8,943 bases of DNA from an uncultured Gammaproteobacteria bacterium (GCA_903921135.1 CAIXOY010000304.1:1-8943), one strand, 5' to 3'; positions 1-6,994 are shown, counted from the first letter of the stretch. Notes: a model not told the origin generated them from the letters alone. A program made the numbers and translations.

Positions 1-798
1 GAGCCTGCGGCCGAGGGCTGTGCCTGGGCGCAGCGTTTGCTGCTTCTGGCCGGCGCACGCTCCGAGATGACGCTGATAGAGCACTTCCCGGCCGGCTGCG
101 CGAGCTTCGTCCCCGGTCTCACCGAAATCGAACTCCAACCCGGTGCGCAGCTGCGCCACATGCGCCTGCAACTCGACGCGGAGCAGGCCGTGCACATCGG
201 CGGTGTACACGTGGAACTGCGCGAGGCCTCGGCCTACCGTGGTTTCGTGCTCGCTACCGGCTCGCGCCTGAAGCGTCTGGACATCCGGCTTCGTCATCTC
301 GGGCCGGGTGCGGATGCGGCGCTGGACGCCGTTTACCTTGCGCGTAACAGCCAGCTCGTCGATCTCCACACCACGGTGGAGCACGATGCCCCGCACTGCA
401 GCACGCGTGAGGTCTGCCGTGGCATCGTCGATGACGAAGCCCGCGGCGTCTTCAACGGCCGCATCCTGATCAAGCCGGGCGCTCAGAAGACCAGTGCAGA
501 ACTCTCGAACCGCAACCTGCTGCTGAGCGATCGCGCGGAGGTCGACACCAAGCCCGAACTCGAGATCTACGCGGACGACGTGAAGTGCTCGCACGGCGCC
601 ACGGTGAGTCGCATCGACGAGAAGAATCTCTACTACCTGCAATCCCGCGGGATCGCGAGGCAGGAGGCCGAGGTGCTGCTTGCCTTCGGATTCGTCAACG
701 CGCTGTTTTCCGGCGTGGGGATCGATGCCGTGCAGGCGCTGCTGGATGCGGGGCTCCGCACGTGGTTCGGCAGCAAGGCCCCGGAGCGTCTGGCATGA
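1..798 (+). CDS. sufD: SufD, Fe-S cluster assembly scaffold subunit (5' partial)
   Basis: C-terminal part of SufD, the SufB paralogue that forms the SufBC2D scaffold on which Fe-S clusters are built in the cytosol. The reading frame is open from base 1 to the TGA at 796-798, so the gene begins upstream; the TTG at 37 is internal, not a start. About 265 residues are present, against roughly 420 to 440 for the family. The hallmark is the stretch KPELEIYADDVKCSHGATV around 553-606, where the Cys (586-588) and His (592-594) match the conserved C-S-H of SufD; the His corresponds to the residue implicated in cluster assembly at the SufB-SufD interface in E. coli. It is followed by the typical YYLQSRGI segment and a helical tail. 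The strand is rich in short beta repeats, as expected for the SufB/SufD beta-helix core. The stop overlaps the sufS start (ATGA). sufB and sufC are expected upstream, outside the window. Confidence 0.95.
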   Translation, partial: EPAAEGCAWAQRLLLLAGARSEMTLIEHFPAGCASFVPGLTEIELQPGAQLRHMRLQLDAEQAVHIGGVHVELREASAYRGFVLATGSRLKRLDIRLRHLGPGADAALDAVYLARNSQLVDLHTTVEHDAPHCSTREVCRGIVDDEARGVFNGRILIKPGAQKTSAELSNRNLLLSDRAEVDTKPELEIYADDVKCSHGATVSRIDEKNLYYLQSRGIARQEAEVLLAFGFVNALFSGVGIDAVQALLDAGLRTWFGSKAPERLA

Positions 799-2024
799 GC
801 GTGACATCGGGCTTCGATGTTGCGGCACGTCGGGCCGAGTTTCCTCTGCTCACCCAGAGCGTGCACGGGCAGCCGCTGGTCTACCTCGACAACGCAGCCA
901 CGACCCAGAAACCGCTCGCGGTCATCGAGGCCATCGACGCGTATTACCGGCAGATCAACTCGAACGTGCACCGCGGCGCGCACCAGTTGGCTGATCGCGC
1001 GACGACTGCCTTCGAGGAGGCGCGGGTCCTGGTCGCGGGGTTCATCAATTCCCCGGCGCCCGAACAACTGATCTTCACGCGCGGCACGACCGAGTCGATC
1101 AATATCGTGGCGCAGTGTCATCTGCGTCCGATGTTGCGCCAGGGTGACGAGATCCTCGTCTCCGGCCTGGCGCACCACTCCAACATCGTGCCCTGGCAGA
1201 TGGTGGCAGAGGCCTGCGGTGCGCGTGTGGTGCCGATTCCCGTCCTAGACACGGCGGAACTCGACATGGCTGCCTTCAGGCGTTTGTTGGGCTCGCGCAC
1301 ACGGATGGTGGCGCTGGAGCACGTGTCCAATGCCATGGGCACTGTTCACCCCGTTGCAGAGATCATCGCGCTGGCGCATGCGGCCGGCGCCGCTGTGCTG
1401 CTTGACGGTGCGCAGTCCGTGGCGCACCTCGACGTGGACGTGCAGGCGCTGGATGCCGATTTCTACGCGTTTTCCGGGCACAAGATGTACGGCCCCACCG
1501 GCATCGGCGGGCTCTACGGAAAGCGCGCCTTGCTCGAGGCGATGCCTCCCTGGCAGGGGGGTGGCGAGATGATCGAGACCGTGAGTTTCGAACGCACGAC
1601 CTACGCCGGCTTGCCCTACCGCTTCGAAGCCGGCACGCCCCATATCGCGGGTGCAGTCGGTCTGGGTGCTGCCGTGCGCTATCTGAGCGGGCTCGATCGC
1701 GCCGCGATGGCAGCCCATGAAGACGCAGTGCTTGCTCATGCACTGGAGCTCTCGCAGGAAATGCCGGGCTTCAAGCTGATCGGCCGCGCCGCGCACAAGA
1801 TCGCTGTGTTGAGTTTCCTGCTGGAGGGCGGTCACCCGCACGATGTGGGAACACTGCTCGACCGGCAGGGCGTTGCAGTACGCACCGGGCATCACTGCGC
1901 GCAGCCTGCGATGGCTCGCTTCGGCATCCCCGGTACTGTTCGCGCTTCCTTTGCGCTCTACAACACGCTTGAGGATGTGGAGCGCCTGTTTTCCGCGCTG
2001 CGCAAAGTCCAGACATTCCTGTGA
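795..2024 (+). CDS. sufS: SufS cysteine desulfurase
   Basis: PLP-dependent group II cysteine desulfurase, 409 residues, very close to the usual length of about 406. It converts L-cysteine to alanine and holds the released sulfur as a persulfide for Fe-S assembly. Visible motifs are LDNAATTQKP near residue 33, NVHRGAHQLADRAT near 57-70, TRGTTESIN, LDGAQSVAH (cofactor pocket), the Schiff-base Lys230 in SGHKMYGPTG, and the persulfide Cys368 in RTGHHCAQP. The short loop around Cys368 is typical of SufS-type enzymes that need a SufE or SufU partner, and sufE lies three genes downstream. The start is the ATG at 795, which overlaps the sufD stop; GGAG at 783-786 sits 8 bases upstream and the protein then starts where family members do. 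A longer open frame from 585 is only read-through inside sufD. Translational coupling to sufD is inferred from the overlap. Confidence 0.97.
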   Translation: MSVTSGFDVAARRAEFPLLTQSVHGQPLVYLDNAATTQKPLAVIEAIDAYYRQINSNVHRGAHQLADRATTAFEEARVLVAGFINSPAPEQLIFTRGTTESINIVAQCHLRPMLRQGDEILVSGLAHHSNIVPWQMVAEACGARVVPIPVLDTAELDMAAFRRLLGSRTRMVALEHVSNAMGTVHPVAEIIALAHAAGAAVLLDGAQSVAHLDVDVQALDADFYAFSGHKMYGPTGIGGLYGKRALLEAMPPWQGGGEMIETVSFERTTYAGLPYRFEAGTPHIAGAVGLGAAVRYLSGLDRAAMAAHEDAVLAHALELSQEMPGFKLIGRAAHKIAVLSFLLEGGHPHDVGTLLDRQGVAVRTGHHCAQPAMARFGIPGTVRASFALYNTLEDVERLFSALRKVQTFL

Positions 2025-2034
2025 GGTGCCCGCC

Positions 2035-2400
2035 ATGAGTGTCCAGCATGTCGATCCCTGTGTCCCCGTTCGTGTGACGCCGGCGGCCGTCCGTCATTTC
2101 CGCCAGAAGCTTGCAGGCACGGGGGCGGCCGGTATCAGGCTCCGCGTGAAGGAGAGCGGCTGCACCGGCTACATGTATGTGGTCGATATCGCCGATAGCC
2201 CGGCAGAGACGGATCTGCCGATGCGTCTGGCCGACGACGTCTCCCTGCTGGTAGACCGTGGATCCATTTCGGTCCTGCAGGGCACCACGGTTGACTATGT
2301 GCGCGAGGGTCTGAATTTCCTTCTCAAGTTCGAGAACCCCAACGCTCAGGACCATTGCGGCTGTGGCGAGAGCTTCAATATCCGCGAGGCCTCCGCCTGA
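2035..2400 (+). CDS. sufA: SufA, A-type Fe-S carrier (HesB/IscA family)
   Basis: 121-residue A-type carrier that receives Fe-S clusters from the SufBCD scaffold and passes them to apo-proteins. The three cluster-binding cysteines of the HesB/IscA family are all present: Cys43 in VKESGCTGY, and Cys108 and Cys110 in HCGCGESF near the C-terminus. The VDYVREGLNFLLKFENPNAQ segment closely resembles E. coli SufA, which favours SufA over IscA or ErpA, and the operon position agrees. The ATG at 2035 is chosen because GAGGTG at 2023-2028 lies 6 bases upstream and because the open frame further upstream only overlaps sufS out of frame. Ten bases separate it from the sufS stop. Its TGA (2398-2400) shares one base with the sufT ATG. 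Confidence 0.95.
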   Translation: MSVQHVDPCVPVRVTPAAVRHFRQKLAGTGAAGIRLRVKESGCTGYMYVVDIADSPAETDLPMRLADDVSLLVDRGSISVLQGTTVDYVREGLNFLLKFENPNAQDHCGCGESFNIREASA

Positions 2401-2933
2401 TGGAGCGGCGCATGGTGGTGACGACGCGCGAATGCCCCGCGCGGCTCGTCCCGGTCGGCACCCCGGTCACGATTCCCAAGGACACCTTCGTCACGATCAC
2501 GCAGTCGCTGGGAGGCAGCTACACGGTCATCCTGAACGGCAACATGGCCCGCGTGGATGGCACCGATGCCGATGCGCTCGGCCTGGAGCCCATCACCTTC
2601 GACTTCGCGACACCGCCGGACGGGCATATCGACGAGGTTCAGGTCCAGGAGGCGCTCAAATCCGTCTACGACCCGGAGATCCCCGTAGACATCGTCGAGT
2701 TGGGTTTGGTGTACGGAGTGTCGATCGCGCAGGGTTCGGGTGTCGTGAGGATCAGCATGACGCTCACCGCTCCCGGGTGTGGCATGGGCCCCGTGCTGGT
2801 CTCCGACGTGAAGTACCGCGTTGCGCGCGTGCCGAATGTGCGCGAGGTCGATGTGGATCTGGTGTTCGATCCGCCCTGGTCGCGCGAGCGGATGTCCGAC
2901 GAGGCTCGCCTCGCCACGGGCATGTTTTTCTAG
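2400..2933 (+). CDS. sufT: SufT, DUF59/MIP18-family Fe-S maturation factor (long form)
   Basis: 177-residue protein matching the long SufT family found in suf operons: an N-terminal region of about 75 residues followed by a MIP18/DUF59 domain (about residues 78-165). Conserved features are the DPEIPVDIVELGLVY motif (Asp91-Pro92-Glu93), TLTAPGCGMG with Cys127, and DLVFDPPWSRERMS near the C-terminus. The same domain occurs in PaaD and in eukaryotic CIA2/FAM96. In bacteria such as Staphylococcus aureus and Mycobacterium, SufT supports Fe-S protein maturation when cluster demand is high, but its exact chemistry is unsettled. The start at 2400 overlaps the sufA stop by one base (TGATG). GAGG at 2386-2389 lies 10 bases upstream. 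A second ATG at 2412 has GGAG (2402-2405) 6 bases before it, so the true N-terminus may be Met5. Family assignment is firm; the start is less so. Confidence 0.92.
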   Translation: MERRMVVTTRECPARLVPVGTPVTIPKDTFVTITQSLGGSYTVILNGNMARVDGTDADALGLEPITFDFATPPDGHIDEVQVQEALKSVYDPEIPVDIVELGLVYGVSIAQGSGVVRISMTLTAPGCGMGPVLVSDVKYRVARVPNVREVDVDLVFDPPWSRERMSDEARLATGMFF

Positions 2934-2939
2934 GCACGT

Positions 2940-2945
2940 GGAGGG
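2940..2945 (+). promoter_or_regulatory. Ribosome binding site of sufE, favours GTG 2953
   Basis: GGAGGG is the best Shine-Dalgarno match in the sufT-sufE gap. Its GGAGG core ends 2 bases before ATG 2947, which is too close for efficient initiation, but 8 bases before the in-frame GTG 2953. It is the main reason to doubt the annotated sufE start. Confidence 0.5.
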
Positions 2946-2946
2946 A

Positions 2947-3381
2947 ATGGCAGTGGCGGATCATCCCTTCGGTACCGGTATCAGCGATGCCGACATCGTC
3001 GATGCTCTGGGTTTTCTCGACGGCTGGGAAGACCGGTACCGATACATCATCGAACTCGGCCGGCAGGTGCCAGCCATGCCCGAGACTGACAAAAGCGAGG
3101 AGCGGCTGGTGCGTGGCTGCCAGAGCCAGGTGTGGCTCGATGCCGCACGCGACACAGACGGCCAGTTCCATTTCCGCATCGACAGCGATGCCCACATCGT
3201 GCGCGGCCTGATCGCATTGGTACTCGCCGCCTTCGAGGGGAAACGCGCCGAAGAAGTGCTTGCCTACGACATCGATGGCTATTTCGCGCGTCTTGACCTC
3301 CTGGCGCATCTCAGCCCGACGCGCGGCAACGGACTGCGCGCGATGGTCAATCGCATTCGCGAGATCGCCAGAGCCGCGTAG
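2947..3381 (+). CDS. sufE: SufE sulfur acceptor for SufS
   Basis: 144-residue SufE (family about 138). SufE takes the persulfide sulfur from SufS on one cysteine, activates the desulfurase, and hands the sulfur to SufB. The acceptor cysteine is Cys58 in LVRGCQSQVW, the family signature. Other matches are the N-terminal GWEDRYRYIIELGRQVP and the C-terminal HLSPTRGNGLRAMVNRIR helix. It ends the operon and lies 13 bases after the sufT stop. Three in-frame starts are possible: GTG 2938, ATG 2947 and GTG 2953. The GGAGG at 2940-2944 is 2 bases from the ATG but 8 bases from GTG 2953, so 2953 may be the real initiation codon, giving 142 residues. ATG 2947 is reported by convention. Function is unaffected by the choice. 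Confidence 0.94.
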   Translation: MAVADHPFGTGISDADIVDALGFLDGWEDRYRYIIELGRQVPAMPETDKSEERLVRGCQSQVWLDAARDTDGQFHFRIDSDAHIVRGLIALVLAAFEGKRAEEVLAYDIDGYFARLDLLAHLSPTRGNGLRAMVNRIREIARAA

Positions 3382-3391
3382 ACAGCGGGTC

Positions 3392-4591
3392 TCAGTCCGG
3401 GTCCCGCCACGGACGCAGCGCAGGCGCCCCGGCTGCCAGATCCACCTTCTCCCAGTATCGTCGCAGCCACCGTGGACCGGATGTGGCGTGGGCGCTGCCG
3501 CCCGCGTTCTCCCAGCGCTCCAGAAAATCCTCGGCCATCGTCCATGCCTCTGCGGGTGAGGCCAGCATCGCGGCCTGCACCCGTGCGCGGTCCGCAGCGA
3601 AGGACGGCGGCGGCGTCCAGCCGCACAGGCGTATCGCGCGGTGCAGGCGTTCGTGGCGCCACCAGAGGCTGCCGGTGTCGCGCTGTCCGCCGGGCGTCCC
3701 CGTCAGACGCGGGCGGTGGATCTCCAGCGGGCGAAACAGCGAGAGACAGGGAGATGAGGTTCCCGTGGCCCAGTGCTGATCACCTGTGTCCGACAGCAGA
3801 CTTGCCCAGCTACCGGTGGTTTGCGCCGCGGCAAGCACTCCACCGGCATGGGCGCATGGGGCGCCAAGAGCCCCGGTCAGCCGGTTGAAGCGTGGCCCTG
3901 CATTGCCCTCGCCGTGATCGGCGAGTACATGCAATGCATCTGCAATGCCGTGCACCGTGGCGGCGAGGCAGGCAGTGCGCGTTTGCCGTCTCGAGGCGCG
4001 GGCGGCTAGCCCGTGCAAGCGTTTGGCATGGCGCCGCAGGCGCGGTGACTGCAGTTCGTTGGACACGGCATGCACACCGCTGACGATGCGCGTGGCTTCT
4101 GTCTCGCGGCCCACACTTTCCAGCAGCCAGGCCTCGCCGCGATCGGCGATGAGAAAGCTGTTGTGGTAGCGGAATCCGGTGCTCGCGTATCCGGCATCAC
4201 CTCCTTGCCCGTGGCGCGCGAGGAGTTCGCGTATCAGGTCGGTAGCAGCGACGGCAGTCGTTGCACGCTCGAGCGCGAGTCGCAGCAGATCCATGCCGGT
4301 CAGAGCGTCGGCGGGCAGTTCGCCGCGTGCAAACACCGCCTCGTTGCCGATGGCGACGCCGTGCTCGTTGGCACCCATTTCTGCACCCCACATCCAGTAG
4401 GGCCTGCTTATGACCAGCGCATGCGTGCGTGCCACCTGGGGAATGCGCGTCCAGGTGCACTGCACTGTGCTCTGCGGCGCATGATCGCGCGCGGGAATCC
4501 ACTCGAGTCTCTGCGGCTCGTTCGGGTCCCGGTCGCTGTTTTTGGCGAGGATCACGCTGCCGGGACGAAGCACCACGAAGGTATCGCACAT
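3392..4591 (-). CDS. Secernin-like peptidase family C69 protein
   Basis: 399-residue Ntn-hydrolase-fold protein of peptidase family C69, closest in pattern to secernins (about 400-430 residues) rather than the longer PepD dipeptidases. It opens MCDTFVVL, so removal of the initiator Met would expose Cys2 as the N-terminal nucleophile. Other family marks are AKNSDRDPNE (residues 16-25), GANEHGVAIGNEAVF (73-87), YHNSFLIADRGEAWLLE (142-158) and WWRHERLHR in the C-terminal third. No signal peptide or membrane segment is visible, so it is probably cytosolic. GGGAG (4602-4606 on the complementary strand) lies 10 bases before the start. The gene converges on sufE and is divergent from the mltD-like gene, so it is likely monocistronic. 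C69 enzymes cleave dipeptides, but the substrate and even the peptidase activity of secernins are not established. The family call is strong; the function is open. Confidence 0.87.
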   Translation of the reverse strand: MCDTFVVLRPGSVILAKNSDRDPNEPQRLEWIPARDHAPQSTVQCTWTRIPQVARTHALVISRPYWMWGAEMGANEHGVAIGNEAVFARGELPADALTGMDLLRLALERATTAVAATDLIRELLARHGQGGDAGYASTGFRYHNSFLIADRGEAWLLESVGRETEATRIVSGVHAVSNELQSPRLRRHAKRLHGLAARASRRQTRTACLAATVHGIADALHVLADHGEGNAGPRFNRLTGALGAPCAHAGGVLAAAQTTGSWASLLSDTGDQHWATGTSSPCLSLFRPLEIHRPRLTGTPGGQRDTGSLWWRHERLHRAIRLCGWTPPPSFAADRARVQAAMLASPAEAWTMAEDFLERWENAGGSAHATSGPRWLRRYWEKVDLAAGAPALRPWRDPD

Positions 4592-4642
4592 ACCGCTTTA
4601 TCTCCCAAGCCGTGGTGCGGCAACCATACGCCAACACCGGGG

Positions 4643-4657
4643 GCGCCGCACCGGCGC
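4643..4657. repeat. GC-rich inverted repeat in the divergent intergenic region
   Basis: Perfect 6-base arms GCGCCG / CGGCGC around a 3-base spacer. It lies near the middle of the 119 bases (4592-4710) between the divergent secernin-like and mltD-like genes. It could be a small hairpin or a regulator site for either promoter. No T-run follows on either strand, so it is not a standard intrinsic terminator. In this GC-rich genome such a short repeat can arise by chance. I found no convincing -35/-10 pair elsewhere in the gap. Confidence 0.3.
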
Positions 4658-4710
4658 AAAGGCCGTGATAACCTTCCCGCCGTTGTGCCGTACCGATCGG
4701 AAGAAATGCC

Positions 4711-6180
4711 ATGACCAATTCTCGTGGGCGGCGCAATGCGTTGCGTGTCGTCCTTGGCGCCAGCCTGCTGTTTTCGGGCAGTTGCGCTACCCCCGCCGTC
4801 AAAACCGGCAACACCGCCGGCTCCCCTGGCGCAGACCGGCTTTATGCGGGGCTTGATGCATCGGTCGGACGTTACCGCGACGGTCTGCACAAGATGTTGC
4901 AGGAGCAGAGCCGCGAAGAGGGGCGTGCTCTGATGACGCAGGCTTCTGCTGATATCGCGGCCGGGGGAGATGCCTGTGTGCGTACCCGCGGCTGCGAGCC
5001 GCAGCGTTTCATGGCGGCCTACGCGAACCTGCTGTCCCTGCGCAGCGAAGCGCTTGCCGGCGCGAACACAGAGAACTTCTCCGAGGTGGAGCCGCTCGAG
5101 GGAGACATACCGGCGCTGCAGGACATTCCGGAGGTCGGACGATCCATCGGCATGCTGAACGGCGTTCGCCTCGACCAGGTGATCAAGGTGAACGGCCCGA
5201 TCAAGGCCGCGCTGCAGGACTGGCTCACGTGGATGCGCCCGAACCTCGTCGACGCATGGGAGAACTACCAGTACATGCGGTACCTGATGTGGCCGGCTTA
5301 CGAGAAAGCCGGTTTGCCCGAGGCGCTGATGTTCGGGATTCTGGCCAAGGAGTCTGGCGGCAAGGTCCACGCGGTCTCGAACGCCGGCGCTGCGGGGCCG
5401 TTCCAGTTCATGTACCACACGGGCCTGCGCTTCGGTCTGGGCAGCGAATCCGGTTTCGACACGCGTTACGACCCGTCGGAGTCGGCGCGGGCAAATGTCG
5501 AGTACCTGAGCGAGCGCTTCGAGGAACTCAATCACAATCTCGAGTTCTCCCTGGCGGCTTACAACGGTGGCGAGGGGCGCATGCGCCGCATTGCGCAGCG
5601 ATCGCGGAGCAAATCGTTCTGGTCCTCCGAGGTGATGGCCCAACTGCCCCGCGAAACACAGGAGTACGTGCCCTATGTTCTCGCGGCTGCGTGGTTGTTC
5701 CTGCACCCGGAAGACTACGGCCTCGAGTTCCCGAAAGTGGATGGCAGTCCGGGTGAAGTGAAACTGCCCCGGGCGATGACACTGAGCGAGATCACGGTGT
5801 GTCTCGGCCAGTCGGGCAGCCGTGATGGCTGGTTCCGGACACTGCGTAACCTCAATCCGCGCGTCGATCCGAACAAAGCCATTGCGCCGGGTACCACGCT
5901 CACGCTTCCGGCCTCGCAGGTTCCGGTGTTCGGTGCACAGTGCGTGGATGGCCGCATGGCCACGCTCGCGAGCGAACTCCAGCGCGCGCGCGTGCCGGGC
6001 AGTGTTGCCCATGGCGGTGGCCGCAAGTACATCGTTCGCCCGGGCGATACGATCGCGAGTATCGCGAAGCGCCAGGGCTGCGCCAGCCCCCAGGCGCTCG
6101 CCAAGGCGAACAACATCACACCGCCGCGCTACATGATCCGTCCCAAGCAGGAACTGAAACTGGTCGGCTGCAATTCATGA
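4711..6180 (+). CDS. MltD-like lytic murein transglycosylase with LysM
   Basis: 489-residue exported enzyme that cleaves the glycan strands of peptidoglycan between MurNAc and GlcNAc, releasing 1,6-anhydro-muropeptides in the periplasm. A basic start, a hydrophobic stretch (about residues 11-24) and Cys25 in SGSC suggest a lipoprotein signal, but the lipobox is imperfect because Ser replaces the usual Leu at -3. The family 1/23-type SLT domain spans about residues 190-310: catalytic Glu214 in ILAKESGGK, GAAGPFQFM (226-234) and AYNGGEGRM (from 283). A LysM-like, degenerate segment follows at about 354-397 (ending IAPGTTLTLP), and a clear LysM at about 440-486 (KYIVRPGDTIASIAKR ... YMIRPKQELKL) for glycan binding. 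E. coli MltD has the same plan of one SLT and LysM repeats. The start has GGAAG (4699-4703) 7 bases upstream. It overlaps the next gene by ATGA. Confidence 0.9.
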   Translation: MTNSRGRRNALRVVLGASLLFSGSCATPAVKTGNTAGSPGADRLYAGLDASVGRYRDGLHKMLQEQSREEGRALMTQASADIAAGGDACVRTRGCEPQRFMAAYANLLSLRSEALAGANTENFSEVEPLEGDIPALQDIPEVGRSIGMLNGVRLDQVIKVNGPIKAALQDWLTWMRPNLVDAWENYQYMRYLMWPAYEKAGLPEALMFGILAKESGGKVHAVSNAGAAGPFQFMYHTGLRFGLGSESGFDTRYDPSESARANVEYLSERFEELNHNLEFSLAAYNGGEGRMRRIAQRSRSKSFWSSEVMAQLPRETQEYVPYVLAAAWLFLHPEDYGLEFPKVDGSPGEVKLPRAMTLSEITVCLGQSGSRDGWFRTLRNLNPRVDPNKAIAPGTTLTLPASQVPVFGAQCVDGRMATLASELQRARVPGSVAHGGGRKYIVRPGDTIASIAKRQGCASPQALAKANNITPPRYMIRPKQELKLVGCNS

Positions 6181-6983
6181 GCCCGGGAATCTTTGCGCGC
6201 GATACGGCAGTCCGGCCGAGCGGCGAGGGTGTTTATGCGTCGGCCATCTGCAGGAACTGGGATATCGGAGGCAAGGCGAACGGGGGTTATCTGCTCGCCA
6301 TCGCGGCCCGCGCCATGGCAGCCGAGACGGGGCGCCCCGACCCTGTAACGATCACGGCGCATTACCTGAGTCCCGGCTCCGTGAGCGATGTGGAAGTGCA
6401 GGTCCGGACGATCAGGAGCGGCAAACGCTTTGCTGTCGCATCTGCTTCGCTCGTTGCGGGCGACCGGCCGTTGCTGCAGGTCCTGGGAACGTTCGGCGAT
6501 CTTTCGGCAGGAGACGACACCTTCGAGCGCATCGAAGCCGCGCCGCCGCAGATGCCACCGCCGGAGTCTTGCGTGGTGCAGGATCCCTCGAACGGCGCGC
6601 CGCGCATCTTCGGTTCCATGGATCTGCGTCTCGATCCCGAGGACGCCGGCTTCCTGCGCGGCGAGCCGAGCGGGCTCATGCGCACGCGCGGATGGTTCCG
6701 GCTGCTGCACGAAGAACCGGTGGATACGCTCGGCTTGCTGCTCGCCGTCGATGCCTTCCCGCCCACTGCCTTCAATGCCCGGCTGCCTGTCGCATGGACG
6801 CCTACGGTGGAACTGACGGTGCATCTGCGTGCGCGGCCTGCGTCCGGGTGGTTGCGCGCATCTTTCTCCACACGCTTCGTCAGCGCGGGTTTCCTCGAGG
6901 AAGACGGCGAGGTCTGGGACAGCACCGGAAGACTCGTCGCGCAGTCACGGCAGCTCGCGTTGCTGCCGCGCGCCGCCGGTTGA
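6177..6983 (+). CDS. Thioesterase-family protein, TesB-like double hotdog
   Basis: 268-residue protein resembling the acyl-CoA thioesterase II (TesB)-like, 4HBT_3-type double-hotdog family. The N-terminal hotdog (about residues 15-110) has the GGKANGGYLLAIAARAM helix, then ITAHYLSPGSVSDVEVQVRTIRSGKRFA, the usual beta strands with the Y/F-L-x-P turn. The C-terminal hotdog (about 150-262) has TPTVELTVHLRARPASGWLRA and ends in GEVWDSTGRLVAQSRQLALL, the typical closing strand. Such enzymes hydrolyse acyl-CoA or acyl thioesters in the cytosol; substrate chain length cannot be read here. The ATG at 6177 overlaps the preceding stop (ATGA), so translation is probably coupled to the transglycosylase gene. 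Longer upstream frames are read-through inside that gene. No export signal is seen. Family confidence is good, exact substrate unknown. Confidence 0.82.
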   Translation: MSPGIFARDTAVRPSGEGVYASAICRNWDIGGKANGGYLLAIAARAMAAETGRPDPVTITAHYLSPGSVSDVEVQVRTIRSGKRFAVASASLVAGDRPLLQVLGTFGDLSAGDDTFERIEAAPPQMPPPESCVVQDPSNGAPRIFGSMDLRLDPEDAGFLRGEPSGLMRTRGWFRLLHEEPVDTLGLLLAVDAFPPTAFNARLPVAWTPTVELTVHLRARPASGWLRASFSTRFVSAGFLEEDGEVWDSTGRLVAQSRQLALLPRAAG

Positions 6984-6994
6984 AAAAAATTCGT

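Noticed and set aside
585..794. N-terminal extension of SufS from the ATG at 585
   Set aside because: These 70 residues are an out-of-frame reading of sufD and have no SufS homology; the family N-terminus matches ATG 795.
1245..2036. A 263-codon - strand open frame opposite sufS
   Set aside because: It is a shadow of a well-supported desulfurase gene, with no recognisable domain.
3382..3420. GCGGG ... CCCGC inverted repeat after sufE as a bidirectional terminator
   Set aside because: The arms are 5 bases with a long loop, lie mostly within the opposing coding sequence, and no T-run follows on either strand.
4070..4714. A 214-codon + strand open frame across the secernin-like gene and the divergent gap
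   Set aside because: It lies opposite a gene with clear C69 motifs and reads through the ribosome binding site of the mltD-like gene; no family resemblance is seen.
4552..6012. A 486-codon open frame on the - strand opposite the transglycosylase gene
   Set aside because: It mirrors a real gene with full domain support, has no recognisable family motifs, and has arginine- and histidine-rich composition typical of antisense frames in GC-rich DNA.
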